Shown piece by piece: positions 1 to 6,024 of a stretch of DNA of 8,285 nucleotides. This DNA comes from JAHIKV01 sp965195225 (GTDB taxonomy: Bacteria > Planctomycetota > Planctomycetia > Pirellulales > Thermoguttaceae), in contig CBDAFL010000139.1 in NCBI GenBank assembly GCA_965195225.1, positions 1-8,285 on the forward strand, written 5' to 3'. The notes below the pieces were generated by a model, which searched no databases, was not told the origin of the DNA, and saw only the letters and a program-made list of their open reading frames with translations. Position 1 is the stretch's first letter; every line of letters begins with the position of its first letter. The position numbers and the translations under genes were made by a program.

Positions 1-20
1 AACTCCACAATCGCCGGCAT
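1..20 (-). CDS. Start of a leftward gene, possibly an IS transposase (partial)
   Basis: Only the first six codons lie in the window, reading MPAIVE on the minus strand from the ATG at 18-20. A strong Shine-Dalgarno sequence, GGAGGG, sits at 28-33 with a seven-base gap, which is the main evidence that this is a real start. An in-frame ATG further upstream (MTTEGPK...) has no comparable site. From memory, planctomycete transposases of the IS701/DDE endonuclease type often begin MPAIVE or something very similar, so a transposase is my guess; six residues cannot prove it. If correct, the end of the insertion sequence should lie between about 21 and 160, but I cannot recognise a terminal inverted repeat there. 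Confidence 0.35.
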
Positions 21-160
21 TTTCGGACCCTCCGTGGTCATCCCAACACGCCCAGCCGTCCTGCGCCGGGCCGAAACACTGACATTAAACCCGAAACACC
101 CTATCTTTCCAACGTCATTTGAGAGTTTGCAAAAGCTCAGAGGAAAAGTAGAATGTCCCC

Positions 161-272
161 TTTGTTCCCTCCCCTTTGTTCCTCCTTTGTTCCTCTTTGT
201 TCCTCCCCTTTGTTCCTTTGTTCCTTTGTTCCCCTTTGTTCCCCCTTTGTTCCTTCCTTTGTTCCTTGTTCC
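161..272. repeat. Irregular array of TTTGTTCC units
   Basis: Ten exact TTTGTTCC octamers start at 161, 175, 186, 196, 209, 217, 225, 235, 246 and 258, followed by a shorter TTGTTCC at 266-272. Spacing is 8 to 14 bases, filled only by C and T, so the plus strand is almost free of A and strongly pyrimidine-biased. The irregular spacing, including three directly adjacent copies at 209-232, suggests growth by slippage or unequal exchange. It is not a CRISPR array, because units are too short and spacers are 0-6 bases of pyrimidine. No function can be assigned. Confidence 0.85.
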
Positions 273-314
273 CCAGCTCGTTATTGACAAGGAGGCTAAA
301 TCGGAGAGAACATC

Positions 315-505
315 ATGGATTGGGAAACGTTGTTTTGTAATGTGGATGAATATTACCGAGCGGTTGAGTTGTAACTGCGAGAGCGGCAACTGGCTTGTGG
401 TGAGAGGCGACGGAATTGCGATGAGCAACTCATCACAAAGGTTGGAGCCGTAGCAGATTTTCGCTACCCAGACAATTTCAAAACACGTTCTTACAGCTTA
501 AGGAG
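315..505 (+). pseudogene. Possible decayed IS982-type transposase N-terminus
   Basis: An ATG at 315, seven bases after a GGAGAG, opens a frame reading MDWETLFCNVDEYYRAVEL before TAA at 372-374. Past the stop the same frame stays open into the TPR gene, reading ...LRERQLACGERRRNCDEQ... and then ...FRYPDNFKTRSYSL. From memory, IS982-family transposases begin with an LFC-x-VDD-type motif, followed by a basic GxRxR segment and a Y/F-R-x-FK-x-YYL segment in this order and spacing. The resemblance is only by eye. The alternative is a 19-codon peptide with an acceptable binding site followed by a chance open frame. The region ends at the TPR gene's own binding site, so a relic would have lost its main part. 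Confidence 0.3.
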
Positions 506-513
506 TACATATC

Positions 514-1251
514 ATGACCACACGAAGATTTTGTGTAGTATTGGTTTTTGGACTTATAATAGTGGGGATAGTGGGAATCCTGTTAATCCGTTGGCACTCA
601 GCGACGGAGTATAGAAAATTAGTTGGTATGCCAGATAAGTATGTCGAACTTATCGAGCGGGGTAAATCCTTCGACACAATAAAGGATTATGGTTCAGCAA
701 TCTCGGCTTTTTCCGAAGCCGCTCAAATTTATCCAAAATCCGAAGCCTATTGTTTGCGCGGCAATTCGCACAAGCACAATGGTGATTATGTCAAGGCGAT
801 TGCCGATTACGATGAGGCGATCCGCATCGACCCTAAATACAGCTACGCCTATGAATTGCGAGCCTTCGTTTTAGAGGCCAAGGGTGATCCCGATGGAGCG
901 ATCGCTGACTATACCGCAGCCATAAACATTGAAGGGCGTGCGGCATATTACTATTTCCGCGGCAGTGCATACAAGACAAAAGGAGAACTGGAAAAAGCAA
1001 TTGCTGACTACACAAAGGCCATTCAGATTTGGCCGGAATACGCCGGGGCGTACCGTGGTCGGGCTTGGGCTTACGAAGACAGCGGTGACTTGGATAAGGC
1101 AATCCATGATTACACGGAAGCGATACATCTCGATCCAATGTATGCCGATGCATATTACTTTCGTGGTTGTATCCACAAGAAAAAAGGGGGAAATGTAAAG
1201 GCAGAAAAGGACTTTGCACAAGCAAAGAAACTCGGATTCAAAATGGAGTGA
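514..1251 (+). CDS. Membrane-anchored TPR-repeat protein
   Basis: A 245-residue protein with one N-terminal hydrophobic segment (about 7-26) after a short basic stretch, then six consecutive tetratricopeptide repeats at about 43-75, 76-108, 109-141, 142-175, 176-209 and 210-243. Repeats 2 to 5 keep the consensus well (G-D-x-x-KAIADYxxAIxIdP). TPR solenoids bind partner proteins; there is no catalytic domain, so it is probably a scaffold, facing the periplasm if the helix acts as signal anchor. The partner is unknown. The ATG is preceded by AAGGAG at eight bases, which decides the start. No convincing promoter is visible. The gene is noticeably more AT-rich than the metallo-beta-lactamase, peptidase and helicase genes nearby, which fits a separate origin. 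Its right neighbours converge on it. Confidence 0.9.
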   Translation: MTTRRFCVVLVFGLIIVGIVGILLIRWHSATEYRKLVGMPDKYVELIERGKSFDTIKDYGSAISAFSEAAQIYPKSEAYCLRGNSHKHNGDYVKAIADYDEAIRIDPKYSYAYELRAFVLEAKGDPDGAIADYTAAINIEGRAAYYYFRGSAYKTKGELEKAIADYTKAIQIWPEYAGAYRGRAWAYEDSGDLDKAIHDYTEAIHLDPMYADAYYFRGCIHKKKGGNVKAEKDFAQAKKLGFKME

Positions 1252-1256
1252 GATTT

Positions 1257-1299
1257 GGATTTGGTGGATTTGGTGGATTTGGGGTCTGGATTTGGGGTC
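1257..1299. repeat. Short tandem repeats GGATTTGGT and GGATTTGGGGTCT
   Basis: Immediately after the TPR stop codon there are three tandem 9-mers, GGATTTGGT (1257-1265), GGATTTGGT (1266-1274) and GGATTTGGG (1275-1283). The last runs into a 12-mer GGATTTGGGGTC that occurs at 1275-1286 and again at 1288-1299, separated by a T. The second copy abuts the hairpin starting at 1299. The array is non-coding by position and looks like slippage-driven microsatellite growth at the edge of a repeat. Confidence 0.85.
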
Positions 1300-1350
1300 A
1301 GAGCGCATTTAGTCAATAGTGGAAATTGCTTAATGACCAAGTGCGCTCTG
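1299..1350. repeat. Inverted repeat with 17-base arms between convergent genes
   Basis: CAGAGCGCATTTAGTCA (1299-1315) is matched by the inverted copy TGACCAAGTGCGCTCTG (1334-1350), with 15 of 17 positions complementary and an 18-base loop. One mismatch is a G-U pair in either transcript. It lies between the TPR stop (1251) and the convergent stop at 1368, so it could stop transcription from both sides, although neither side has a T-run typical of an intrinsic terminator. GGGGTCAGAGCGC-type arms are, from memory, common in dispersed palindromes of such genomes, so a mobile REP-like unit is equally possible. Confidence 0.75.
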
Positions 1351-1367
1351 CTCCCAATCTGCTCCGC

Positions 1368-1682
1368 TCAATCCACGGCCACTTCCTCGTTGAGGATGGC
1401 TTCCAGCCCGCGAGAGATTAGTTTCGTGCGTTGCGTGTGGAGTTTTTTGGCCAACTTGTCGGTTTTCTTCAGCAATCCTTTTTCGATGCTTACGGAAATA
1501 ATCTGCACGCCTTGGCCTTGTTTTGGTCTACCCCGTTTCTTTTTAGCCTTGCTCCATTGTCGCCGCTCCTCGGCCGTTTGTTCCCGCGACTGGTCGATGA
1601 CGAACTCTTTGTCAAATCGTGCGGTCGCCGCCGCCAATTCCTTGGCATTCATCTGAGTGTATGGTTTGGATCGCTTCTTCAT
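1368..1682 (-). CDS. Small ribbon-helix-helix-like DNA-binding protein, possibly antitoxin
   Basis: A 104-residue, strongly basic protein. Residues about 60-98 (IISVSIEKGLLKKTDKLAKK, then a TKLISRGLEAIL helix) have the strand-helix-helix pattern of CopG/Arc-type ribbon-helix-helix proteins, which bind DNA as dimers and often serve as antitoxins or repressors. Just before it, residues 46-54 (KAKKKRGRPK) contain an RGRP core like an AT-hook, a minor-groove binder. The N-terminal half (MNAKELAAATARFD...) is charged and helical. No toxin gene adjoins it in the usual small-pair layout; the nearest is hicA, two genes upstream. The gene starts 24 bases after the metallo-beta-lactamase stop, so co-transcription is likely. 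No clear Shine-Dalgarno precedes the ATG, and an inner Met at residue 11 is an alternative start. Confidence 0.7.
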   Translation of the reverse strand: MKKRSKPYTQMNAKELAAATARFDKEFVIDQSREQTAEERRQWSKAKKKRGRPKQGQGVQIISVSIEKGLLKKTDKLAKKLHTQRTKLISRGLEAILNEEVAVD

Positions 1683-1706
1683 TTGGATTTCGGCATTGAG
1701 TTTTCG

Positions 1707-3107
1707 TCATTCGACATTATCAAGTTGCACCGTCTCCCGATACTCCGGCACGTGGACGTCCCAGCCGAATTGATCGCGGACCGCCTCGGCCAGCGATTCG
1801 GACGCCTCCGGCTCGCCGTGGGTGATGAACACCCGACGTGGCGGGCGCTGGAAATGACCGAGCCATTTCAGCAGGCCGGCCCGATCGGCGTGGCCGGATA
1901 TGCCCTGTATCTGGCGGATACGGGCGCGGACCTTGCGAGAGACGCCGTGGATGCGGACATGCCGTGGGCCGTCGAGTATCTGCCGGCCAAGGGTTCCACG
2001 CGGCTGATAGCCGACGAAGAGCACCGTGCAGGCAGGATTGCCAATGTGATGGACAAGATGGTGTTTGATGCGTCCCGCGGTACACATACCCGAGGTGGAC
2101 ATGATGACGCCCGGCCCCTTCAGAGAGTTGATCGCCATCGACTCTTTCACCGTCCGGCAGACGTGCAGCGAAGGGAACTTCAACAGCGTCTCTCCGGCGG
2201 CGACGATCTCCGCCGCCTCGGCGTCGAAGCACTCGCGGTGGCGGCGGAATATCTCGTTCACGTCGGCCGCCATCGGACTATCGAGAAACACCGGAATCTC
2301 GGGTATCCGGCCGGCATGGAGCAGGCGGTTCAGGTGGTAGATCAACTCCTGGGCACGCTCGATGGCGAAGATCGGAATGACCACCTTGCCACCGTCGGCG
2401 ACGGTCTCCAACACGACTTTTTCGAGCTGCGACTCGACCGAGTCGTGGTTCTCGTGCAATCGGTCGCCGTAGGTCGATTCCATTACTATGTAGTCGGCTT
2501 CGGTCAGTATCGTCGGATCGCGGACGATCGGCCGGTCCCATTGCCCAAGGTCGCCGGTAAAAACGATCCGGGTCGTGGACTTCACTCGCAGCTCGACCAT
2601 CGCCGAGCCGAGTATATGTCCGGCGTCGTGAAAGACGGCGTGCAGATGGTCGTTGATCCGGGTGGGCTGGTCGTAGGGCGCCGCTTGCACCAGCGGCAGC
2701 GTCCGCTCCACGTCCCGCATCGTAAACATCGGCTTGACCGGATGCTTTCCCCGGCGGCCTTCCTTGCGATGTCGCTTCCGCTTGAAGGCGGCGTCTTCGG
2801 CCTGAATCTTGGCGGAATCGCGAAGCACCAGTTCCACCAGATCGGCCGAGGCCGAGGTGGCGATGATCGACCCCCGAAAGCCCTCGCCGACCAGCTTCGG
2901 CGCCAGACCGCAGTGGTCCACGTGGGCGTGGGTCAGCAGCAGGGCATCGAGGTCGCGAAGTTGCAGCGGGCTTTTGTCCCAGTTTCGGGCCAGATGTTCC
3001 CGCTCCTGATGCATTCCGCAATCTACCAGCACCCGCGCTCCGTCCGCCTCGAGGTAGTATTGCGATCCGGTAACTTGACGTGCGGCCCCCAGAAATTGCA
3101 GCTTCAC
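1707..3107 (-). CDS. MBL-fold beta-CASP ribonuclease-type metallohydrolase
   Basis: A predicted cytoplasmic two-metal RNA nuclease of 466 residues, the usual size for bacterial beta-CASP proteins. The start is a GTG at 3105-3107 with GAGG at 3116-3119, eight bases upstream; it begins the protein exactly at the family's KLQFLGAARQVTGS opening, whereas longer in-frame starts would run back through hicA. Metal ligands are seen as HAHVDH (60-65), H164 in GHILGSA and D186 in TGDLG. The beta-CASP region includes ESTYGD (210-215), and the C-terminal part has GISGHAD (402-407, H406) and THGE (429-432, H430), as in the RMMBL motif. A very basic loop at about 108-125 could contact RNA. Relatives (CPSF73-like, TTHA0252-like) cut or trim RNA; the substrate here is unknown. 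It lies 29 bases downstream of hicA. Confidence 0.92.
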   Translation of the reverse strand: MKLQFLGAARQVTGSQYYLEADGARVLVDCGMHQEREHLARNWDKSPLQLRDLDALLLTHAHVDHCGLAPKLVGEGFRGSIIATSASADLVELVLRDSAKIQAEDAAFKRKRHRKEGRRGKHPVKPMFTMRDVERTLPLVQAAPYDQPTRINDHLHAVFHDAGHILGSAMVELRVKSTTRIVFTGDLGQWDRPIVRDPTILTEADYIVMESTYGDRLHENHDSVESQLEKVVLETVADGGKVVIPIFAIERAQELIYHLNRLLHAGRIPEIPVFLDSPMAADVNEIFRRHRECFDAEAAEIVAAGETLLKFPSLHVCRTVKESMAINSLKGPGVIMSTSGMCTAGRIKHHLVHHIGNPACTVLFVGYQPRGTLGRQILDGPRHVRIHGVSRKVRARIRQIQGISGHADRAGLLKWLGHFQRPPRRVFITHGEPEASESLAEAVRDQFGWDVHVPEYRETVQLDNVE

Positions 3108-3136
3108 GATGCGGTCCTCATAGGGTGCAATATGCC

Positions 3137-3349
3137 TCAAGCGTCCAGAAAATCCCGCCACTCGATTCCCAACTGCCTCACGGCGGATCGCACGGTGCCG
3201 AGTTTGAGATCCCGTGCTCCCCAGTCGGGAACCACGGTCGCGCGTTGCGCGGTGGGGTTGAACCACTTGCGATGCGAGCCGCCGCCTCTTCTCGCCAATT
3301 CCCGGCAGCCCAACGCCGCCAACTTGCAGGCAACGTCGCGGTACTTCAT
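3137..3349 (-). CDS. hicA: HicA-type mRNA interferase toxin
   Basis: A complete 70-residue HicA-family toxin, which in characterised members cleaves mRNA and blocks translation until bound by HicB. The small double-stranded-RNA-binding-like fold is visible: an N-terminal KYRDVACKLAALGC helix, the catalytic segment GGGSHRKWF with the active-site histidine at residue 26, the strand pair RATVVPDWGARDLKLGT, and the final helix RSAVRQLGIEWRDFL. No key residue is missing, so it should be active. Its ATG overlaps the hicB stop as ATGA (3346-3349), implying translational coupling and antitoxin-first order. The start of the metallo-beta-lactamase follows after 29 bases. Confidence 0.92.
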   Translation of the reverse strand: MKYRDVACKLAALGCRELARRGGGSHRKWFNPTAQRATVVPDWGARDLKLGTVRSAVRQLGIEWRDFLDA

Positions 3350-3591
3350 GGAGCCGTCACCAATGTTTCAAAGCACACGGCGCCGGCGGTGTCTGGTATT
3401 AGTGCGTTCCGGGGGAGTGGACGCCCGAGATCCTCATAGGTTTCAATCACAGCCGCGAGAGCATCATTGACGTTGCTCAATGCTTGCTCCATGGTATCCC
3501 CCTCGGTAATCAATTCCGGCAGGAGGGGTGATGTAACCGTGTACCCGCCTTCCGGCTGCGGGGTAAGAACCAGTGGGATTTTGTATTGCAT
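3346..3591 (-). CDS. hicB: HicB-type antitoxin
   Basis: An 81-residue HicB-family antitoxin. It shows the degraded RNase H-like fold typical of the family: KIPLVLTPQPEGGYTVTSP strands, the LPELITEGDTMEQALSNV turn and helix, and a long helix ending in ETYEDLGRPLP. It should bind HicA and neutralise it. The protein ends about where this domain ends, so the C-terminal helix-turn-helix or ribbon-helix-helix that many longer HicB proteins use for autoregulation is not seen; the RHH-like protein two genes downstream might supply DNA binding, which is speculation. The ATG has a strong GGAGGA (3597-3602) at five bases. The gene overlaps hicA by four bases. Confidence 0.9.
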   Translation of the reverse strand: MQYKIPLVLTPQPEGGYTVTSPLLPELITEGDTMEQALSNVNDALAAVIETYEDLGRPLPRNALIPDTAGAVCFETLVTAP

Positions 3592-3656
3592 CCGACTCCT
3601 CCGTTACATGGCGGTATCGAGGGAACTTGTCCTGCAAGAGATATTCCACATAATTC

Positions 3657-3696
3657 AGCCTACATCGGAAGGTTGATGTCGTCAATGGACATTGTC
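3657..3696 (-). promoter_or_regulatory. Weak candidate promoter and operator for hicBA
   Basis: On the minus strand TTGACG (3680-3685) lies 17 bases before TAGGCT (3657-3662), giving 5/6 and 3/6 matches to sigma-70 boxes and a leader of roughly 60 bases to hicB. The -35 box lies within an imperfect palindrome at 3681-3696 (GTCAATG GA CATTGTC, arms matching at six of seven positions), a plausible repressor site. The position is right for an autoregulated toxin-antitoxin operon, but the -10 is poor. The gap 3592-3746 holds no gene. Confidence 0.25.
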
Positions 3697-3723
3697 AATT
3701 CGATAATCATGGTCGCGGGGGAC

Positions 3724-3750
3724 GTGGGACAGGTTGACAACCTGTCCTAC
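3724..3750. repeat. REP-like palindrome overlapping the S46 peptidase stop codon
   Basis: The core GACAGGTTGACAACCTGTC (3728-3746) has perfect eight-base arms around a three-base centre, and pairing extends outward to 3724/3750 with one G-T pair, giving a 12-base-pair stem. The minus-strand end, GTAGGACAGGTTGTC, contains the TAG stop of the S46 gene (3747-3749). No T-run follows on the minus strand, so it is not a standard intrinsic terminator. From memory, GTAGGACAGGTTGTCAACC-type palindromes are dispersed in planctomycete genomes; I could not check this. Confidence 0.8.
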
Positions 3751-5837
3751 AGAGTGCCGCGCTGCAATTCGTCGGCCAGCCGATCGGCGTCGTACACTTT
3801 CCGCAATGTTTCGACGATCGCGCCGGCGTGGACGGATGTCGCCCGGCCCTTTTCCTGCGTGAACACAAAGTTCCAAACCAGCGAGGGTAAATTGCCGTCG
3901 AAGACAATTCCCACCAACTCGCCGTCGCGGTTCACGGCCGGGCTGCCAGAGTTGCCGCCGATAATGTCGTTGGTCGAAACGAAGTTCATCGGCGTGTCCA
4001 TTCGCAGTCGGTCTTTCCGCTCGATCCAATTCGACGGCATGAAATACGGCACGGCGAACCGATTCTCCTCGGCGCGGCGATACAGCCCGGCGAACGTCGT
4101 CCAGGCGGGCATCGGCTCGCCGTCCCGCCGATAGCTCTTAATCTGTCCGAATGACAGCCGGAGTGTATGGGTGGCGTCGGGGTAAATCGACTCGCCGAAC
4201 AGCGCGAATCGAACGCGGGCCAACATGCCGTATGCCTGCGCCTGCGGCTCGCTTACCAGACGTTCGTAAATCTTGCGGATATCGTCGGCTGGATCATCGA
4301 CCAGGCGAGCCAACTGAAGCATCGGATCGTCGCAGGCCGCGATGGCTTTGGCCCCACCCTCGACCAATCGGCATCGGAAGGCCGGGTCGGCGAGTTTCGA
4401 GCCGCGGACCAGTTCGTCGGCCCGTTGCGGCGGCGAGCGGCCGGCCATCACCGCACGGACCAAAGGATCGTCGTATCCCTTCCGCTCCAGGTACATGCTC
4501 AGCGAATCGGCCAAGAGCACGGCCTCAAGATCGGGATAGACCGGCACGTCGGGCAACAACCGCGATTTGAGCGAATCGAGATCCGAGTCGCGATATCCCC
4601 AGGATCGTTCGGCCTCGGGCTTGGCGATCTCTTCGGCCATGCCGATCAGAGTGCGAGCGAACAAAAACAAGCTGCTCTGAAACGCCTCTCCCTTTCCGAT
4701 CATCTCGTATTCGTCGCGTATTTCCGCGAAGGCGGTCAACGATTGATCTATCATTTTCAGCGCGGTCTCCAACTTGGCGGCCAACTCCGGTTTTTCGGCG
4801 GCCGCGCGGCGGAGCGCCTCTTCCTCGGCGCGTTTGATTTTCATCACGGCGGGGTCTTGCAGTCCGGCCAACATTCCCAAACGGGCCTTGCGGCTGTTCT
4901 GGCACTTGCGCAGCTCCATGGAAGCCCGACGTGAATTTTCGACGCCGCGTTGGCTGAATGCCATCAACGAAATCTCGCGCCGCCGCCGCTGATCGAGCAC
5001 GGCCGGCATTGTCGCGTCGCGGATGAACTCCAGGTGACGAACGGTTTTCAGCCGTTCGGTGCGGGCGGGATTCCCGGCCATGAACACCAACTCGCCCTCC
5101 TTCGGTCCGGCAGAGTTCCATTTCAAGTAGTGCGGCGTCTTGACCGGCCGGCCGTCCTCGTAAACGCGGAAGAAACAGAAGTCCAGAGCGAACCGCGGAT
5201 ACTCGAAATTGTCCGGGTCGCCGCCGAACGCGGCGATCGATTCCGCGGGCGAGAACACCAACCGCACGTCGTCGTGGACTTTATAGCGGTAGAGATGGTA
5301 CAGACCGCCGTAATACAACGAGACTACCTCGCTCTGAAGACCGGTCTTCTCATCCGATTCTCTATTTATTGAGTTGATCTCCTCGCTACGTCGCTCGGCG
5401 GCCTCGGCCGGATCGGAAATAGAAGCCACCGCCGACCGAATCCGCTCGGTAACGTCCTCGATGCCGATTAGCACTTTCAGCTTGCAGTTGGGGCATTTCA
5501 GTTCCTCGTCGCGGGATCGGGCGTGGAAGCCCGTAATAATCAGGTTGCGATCCGGCGTGCTGATCTTGTAAATGCTGGACAGACCGACGTGGTGATTGGT
5601 CATCACCAGCCCATCGCCCGAGACAAACGAGCCTGAGGCGTCGTCGAATCGGACGGCCGACAACCGCAAGTGGTCGAGCCATGCGTCGCTCGGGTCGAAA
5701 TTATATCGCTCCTTGAGCAGCTTGCGCGGCGGATCGCTGAACAGCCACATCCCTTCGTCGGCCCGCGCGGCGAGCGAGAGAAACATCAACGCGGCAACTG
5801 CAAATGCGACGAGAGAGAATGATCGACGGCGATTCAT
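3747..5837 (-). CDS. Secreted S46-family dipeptidyl-peptidase (DPP7/DPP11-like)
   Basis: A 696-residue serine exopeptidase of about usual S46 length, expected to release N-terminal dipeptides from peptides outside the cytoplasm. Residues 1-26 form a signal peptide (MNRRRS, hydrophobic stretch, AARA), followed by the family hallmark DEGMW. Catalytic motifs are TNHHVG (80-85, His83), GGDPDNFEYPR (205-215, the Asp) and GGNSGSP (627-633, Ser632), so the triad is intact. In FDGN (646-649) a glycine occupies the position that is arginine in Asp/Glu-specific DPP11, so DPP7-like preference for non-acidic P1 residues is expected. A helical insertion at roughly 290-520 matches the family's regulatory domain. 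A CPNC pair (115-118) could form a disulfide or metal site. The ATG at 5837 has GGAGA seven bases upstream; the longer open frame lacks a signal peptide. A lone TATACT (5894-5899) might be its -10. Confidence 0.93.
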   Translation of the reverse strand: MNRRRSFSLVAFAVAALMFLSLAARADEGMWLFSDPPRKLLKERYNFDPSDAWLDHLRLSAVRFDDASGSFVSGDGLVMTNHHVGLSSIYKISTPDRNLIITGFHARSRDEELKCPNCKLKVLIGIEDVTERIRSAVASISDPAEAAERRSEEINSINRESDEKTGLQSEVVSLYYGGLYHLYRYKVHDDVRLVFSPAESIAAFGGDPDNFEYPRFALDFCFFRVYEDGRPVKTPHYLKWNSAGPKEGELVFMAGNPARTERLKTVRHLEFIRDATMPAVLDQRRRREISLMAFSQRGVENSRRASMELRKCQNSRKARLGMLAGLQDPAVMKIKRAEEEALRRAAAEKPELAAKLETALKMIDQSLTAFAEIRDEYEMIGKGEAFQSSLFLFARTLIGMAEEIAKPEAERSWGYRDSDLDSLKSRLLPDVPVYPDLEAVLLADSLSMYLERKGYDDPLVRAVMAGRSPPQRADELVRGSKLADPAFRCRLVEGGAKAIAACDDPMLQLARLVDDPADDIRKIYERLVSEPQAQAYGMLARVRFALFGESIYPDATHTLRLSFGQIKSYRRDGEPMPAWTTFAGLYRRAEENRFAVPYFMPSNWIERKDRLRMDTPMNFVSTNDIIGGNSGSPAVNRDGELVGIVFDGNLPSLVWNFVFTQEKGRATSVHAGAIVETLRKVYDADRLADELQRGTL

Positions 5838-5945
5838 GCTTCGGTCTCCACGGGGAAAAACCAAGGTGGGCGACAAAGGAGGGATGTATTGGAAGTATAC
5901 GTAATGGTAGGCGATCGGCGGCCGCTTGGCAAGTGCCGGCATTGC

Positions 5946-5975
5946 TTGACACCCCCAAGTTTGCCGTGATAGGAT
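5946..5975 (+). promoter_or_regulatory. Sigma-70-type promoter for the lipoprotein gene
   Basis: A perfect -35 box TTGACA (5946-5951) is followed after 18 bases by TAGGAT (5970-5975, 4/6), which carries an extended -10 TGA directly upstream. Transcription would begin near 5982, leaving a leader of about 42 bases to the ATG at 6025. The site lies in the 187-base divergent gap between the S46 peptidase and the lipoprotein genes and is the best promoter-like sequence in the window. Confidence 0.55.
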
Positions 5976-6024
5976 GGGCGGCGGTAATGTTTCTCGAACA
6001 CTTGTCCACGCCGGGGGGATACAA

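Larger units (their letters stand above)
21..513. other. Gene-poor gap with repeat array and possible relic
   Basis: No convincing intact gene is seen in these 493 bases. A frame is open on the plus strand from the left edge to 453, but its middle only translates the TTTGTTCC array into low-complexity P/L/F/V sequence, and its ATG lacks a binding site, so I do not call it. The gap holds the array at 161-272, a TTGACA hexamer at 284-289 without a good -10 partner, and the possible transposase relic from 315. The AAGGAG at 501-506 belongs to the TPR gene. Confidence 0.6.

Noticed and set aside
161..272. CRISPR array
   Set aside because: Repeat units are eight bases, spacers are 0-6 pyrimidines, and no cas gene is present.
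34..453. A 139-codon frame on the plus strand at the left end
   Set aside because: Its middle is only the translated TTTGTTCC array, the ATG lacks a binding site, and the open frame extends to the window edge without any family signal.
3108..3266. A longer N-terminus for the metallo-beta-lactamase
   Set aside because: The 53 extra residues overlap hicA and do not resemble the family; the GTG at 3107 has a GAGG site and starts at the conserved first strand.
1431..3470. A 679-codon open frame on the plus strand
   Set aside because: It lies antisense to the metallo-beta-lactamase and hicA/hicB, has no recognisable domains, no binding site, and its R/H/V-rich composition is that of a shadow frame in GC-rich DNA. 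The opposite strand has full catalytic motifs.
3464..3685. A 73-codon minus-strand frame overlapping hicB
   Set aside because: It would begin at TTG, lacks family resemblance, and covers hicB in another frame; hicB has a strong binding site and recognisable fold.
3660..3710. A 16-residue minus-strand peptide (MIIELTMSIDDINLPM) upstream of hicB
   Set aside because: There is no Shine-Dalgarno sequence and no attenuator-like structure behind it; short frames of this length are expected by chance.
4167..4934. A 255-codon plus-strand frame inside the S46 gene
   Set aside because: It is antisense to a gene with intact catalytic motifs and signal peptide, and has no domain of its own.
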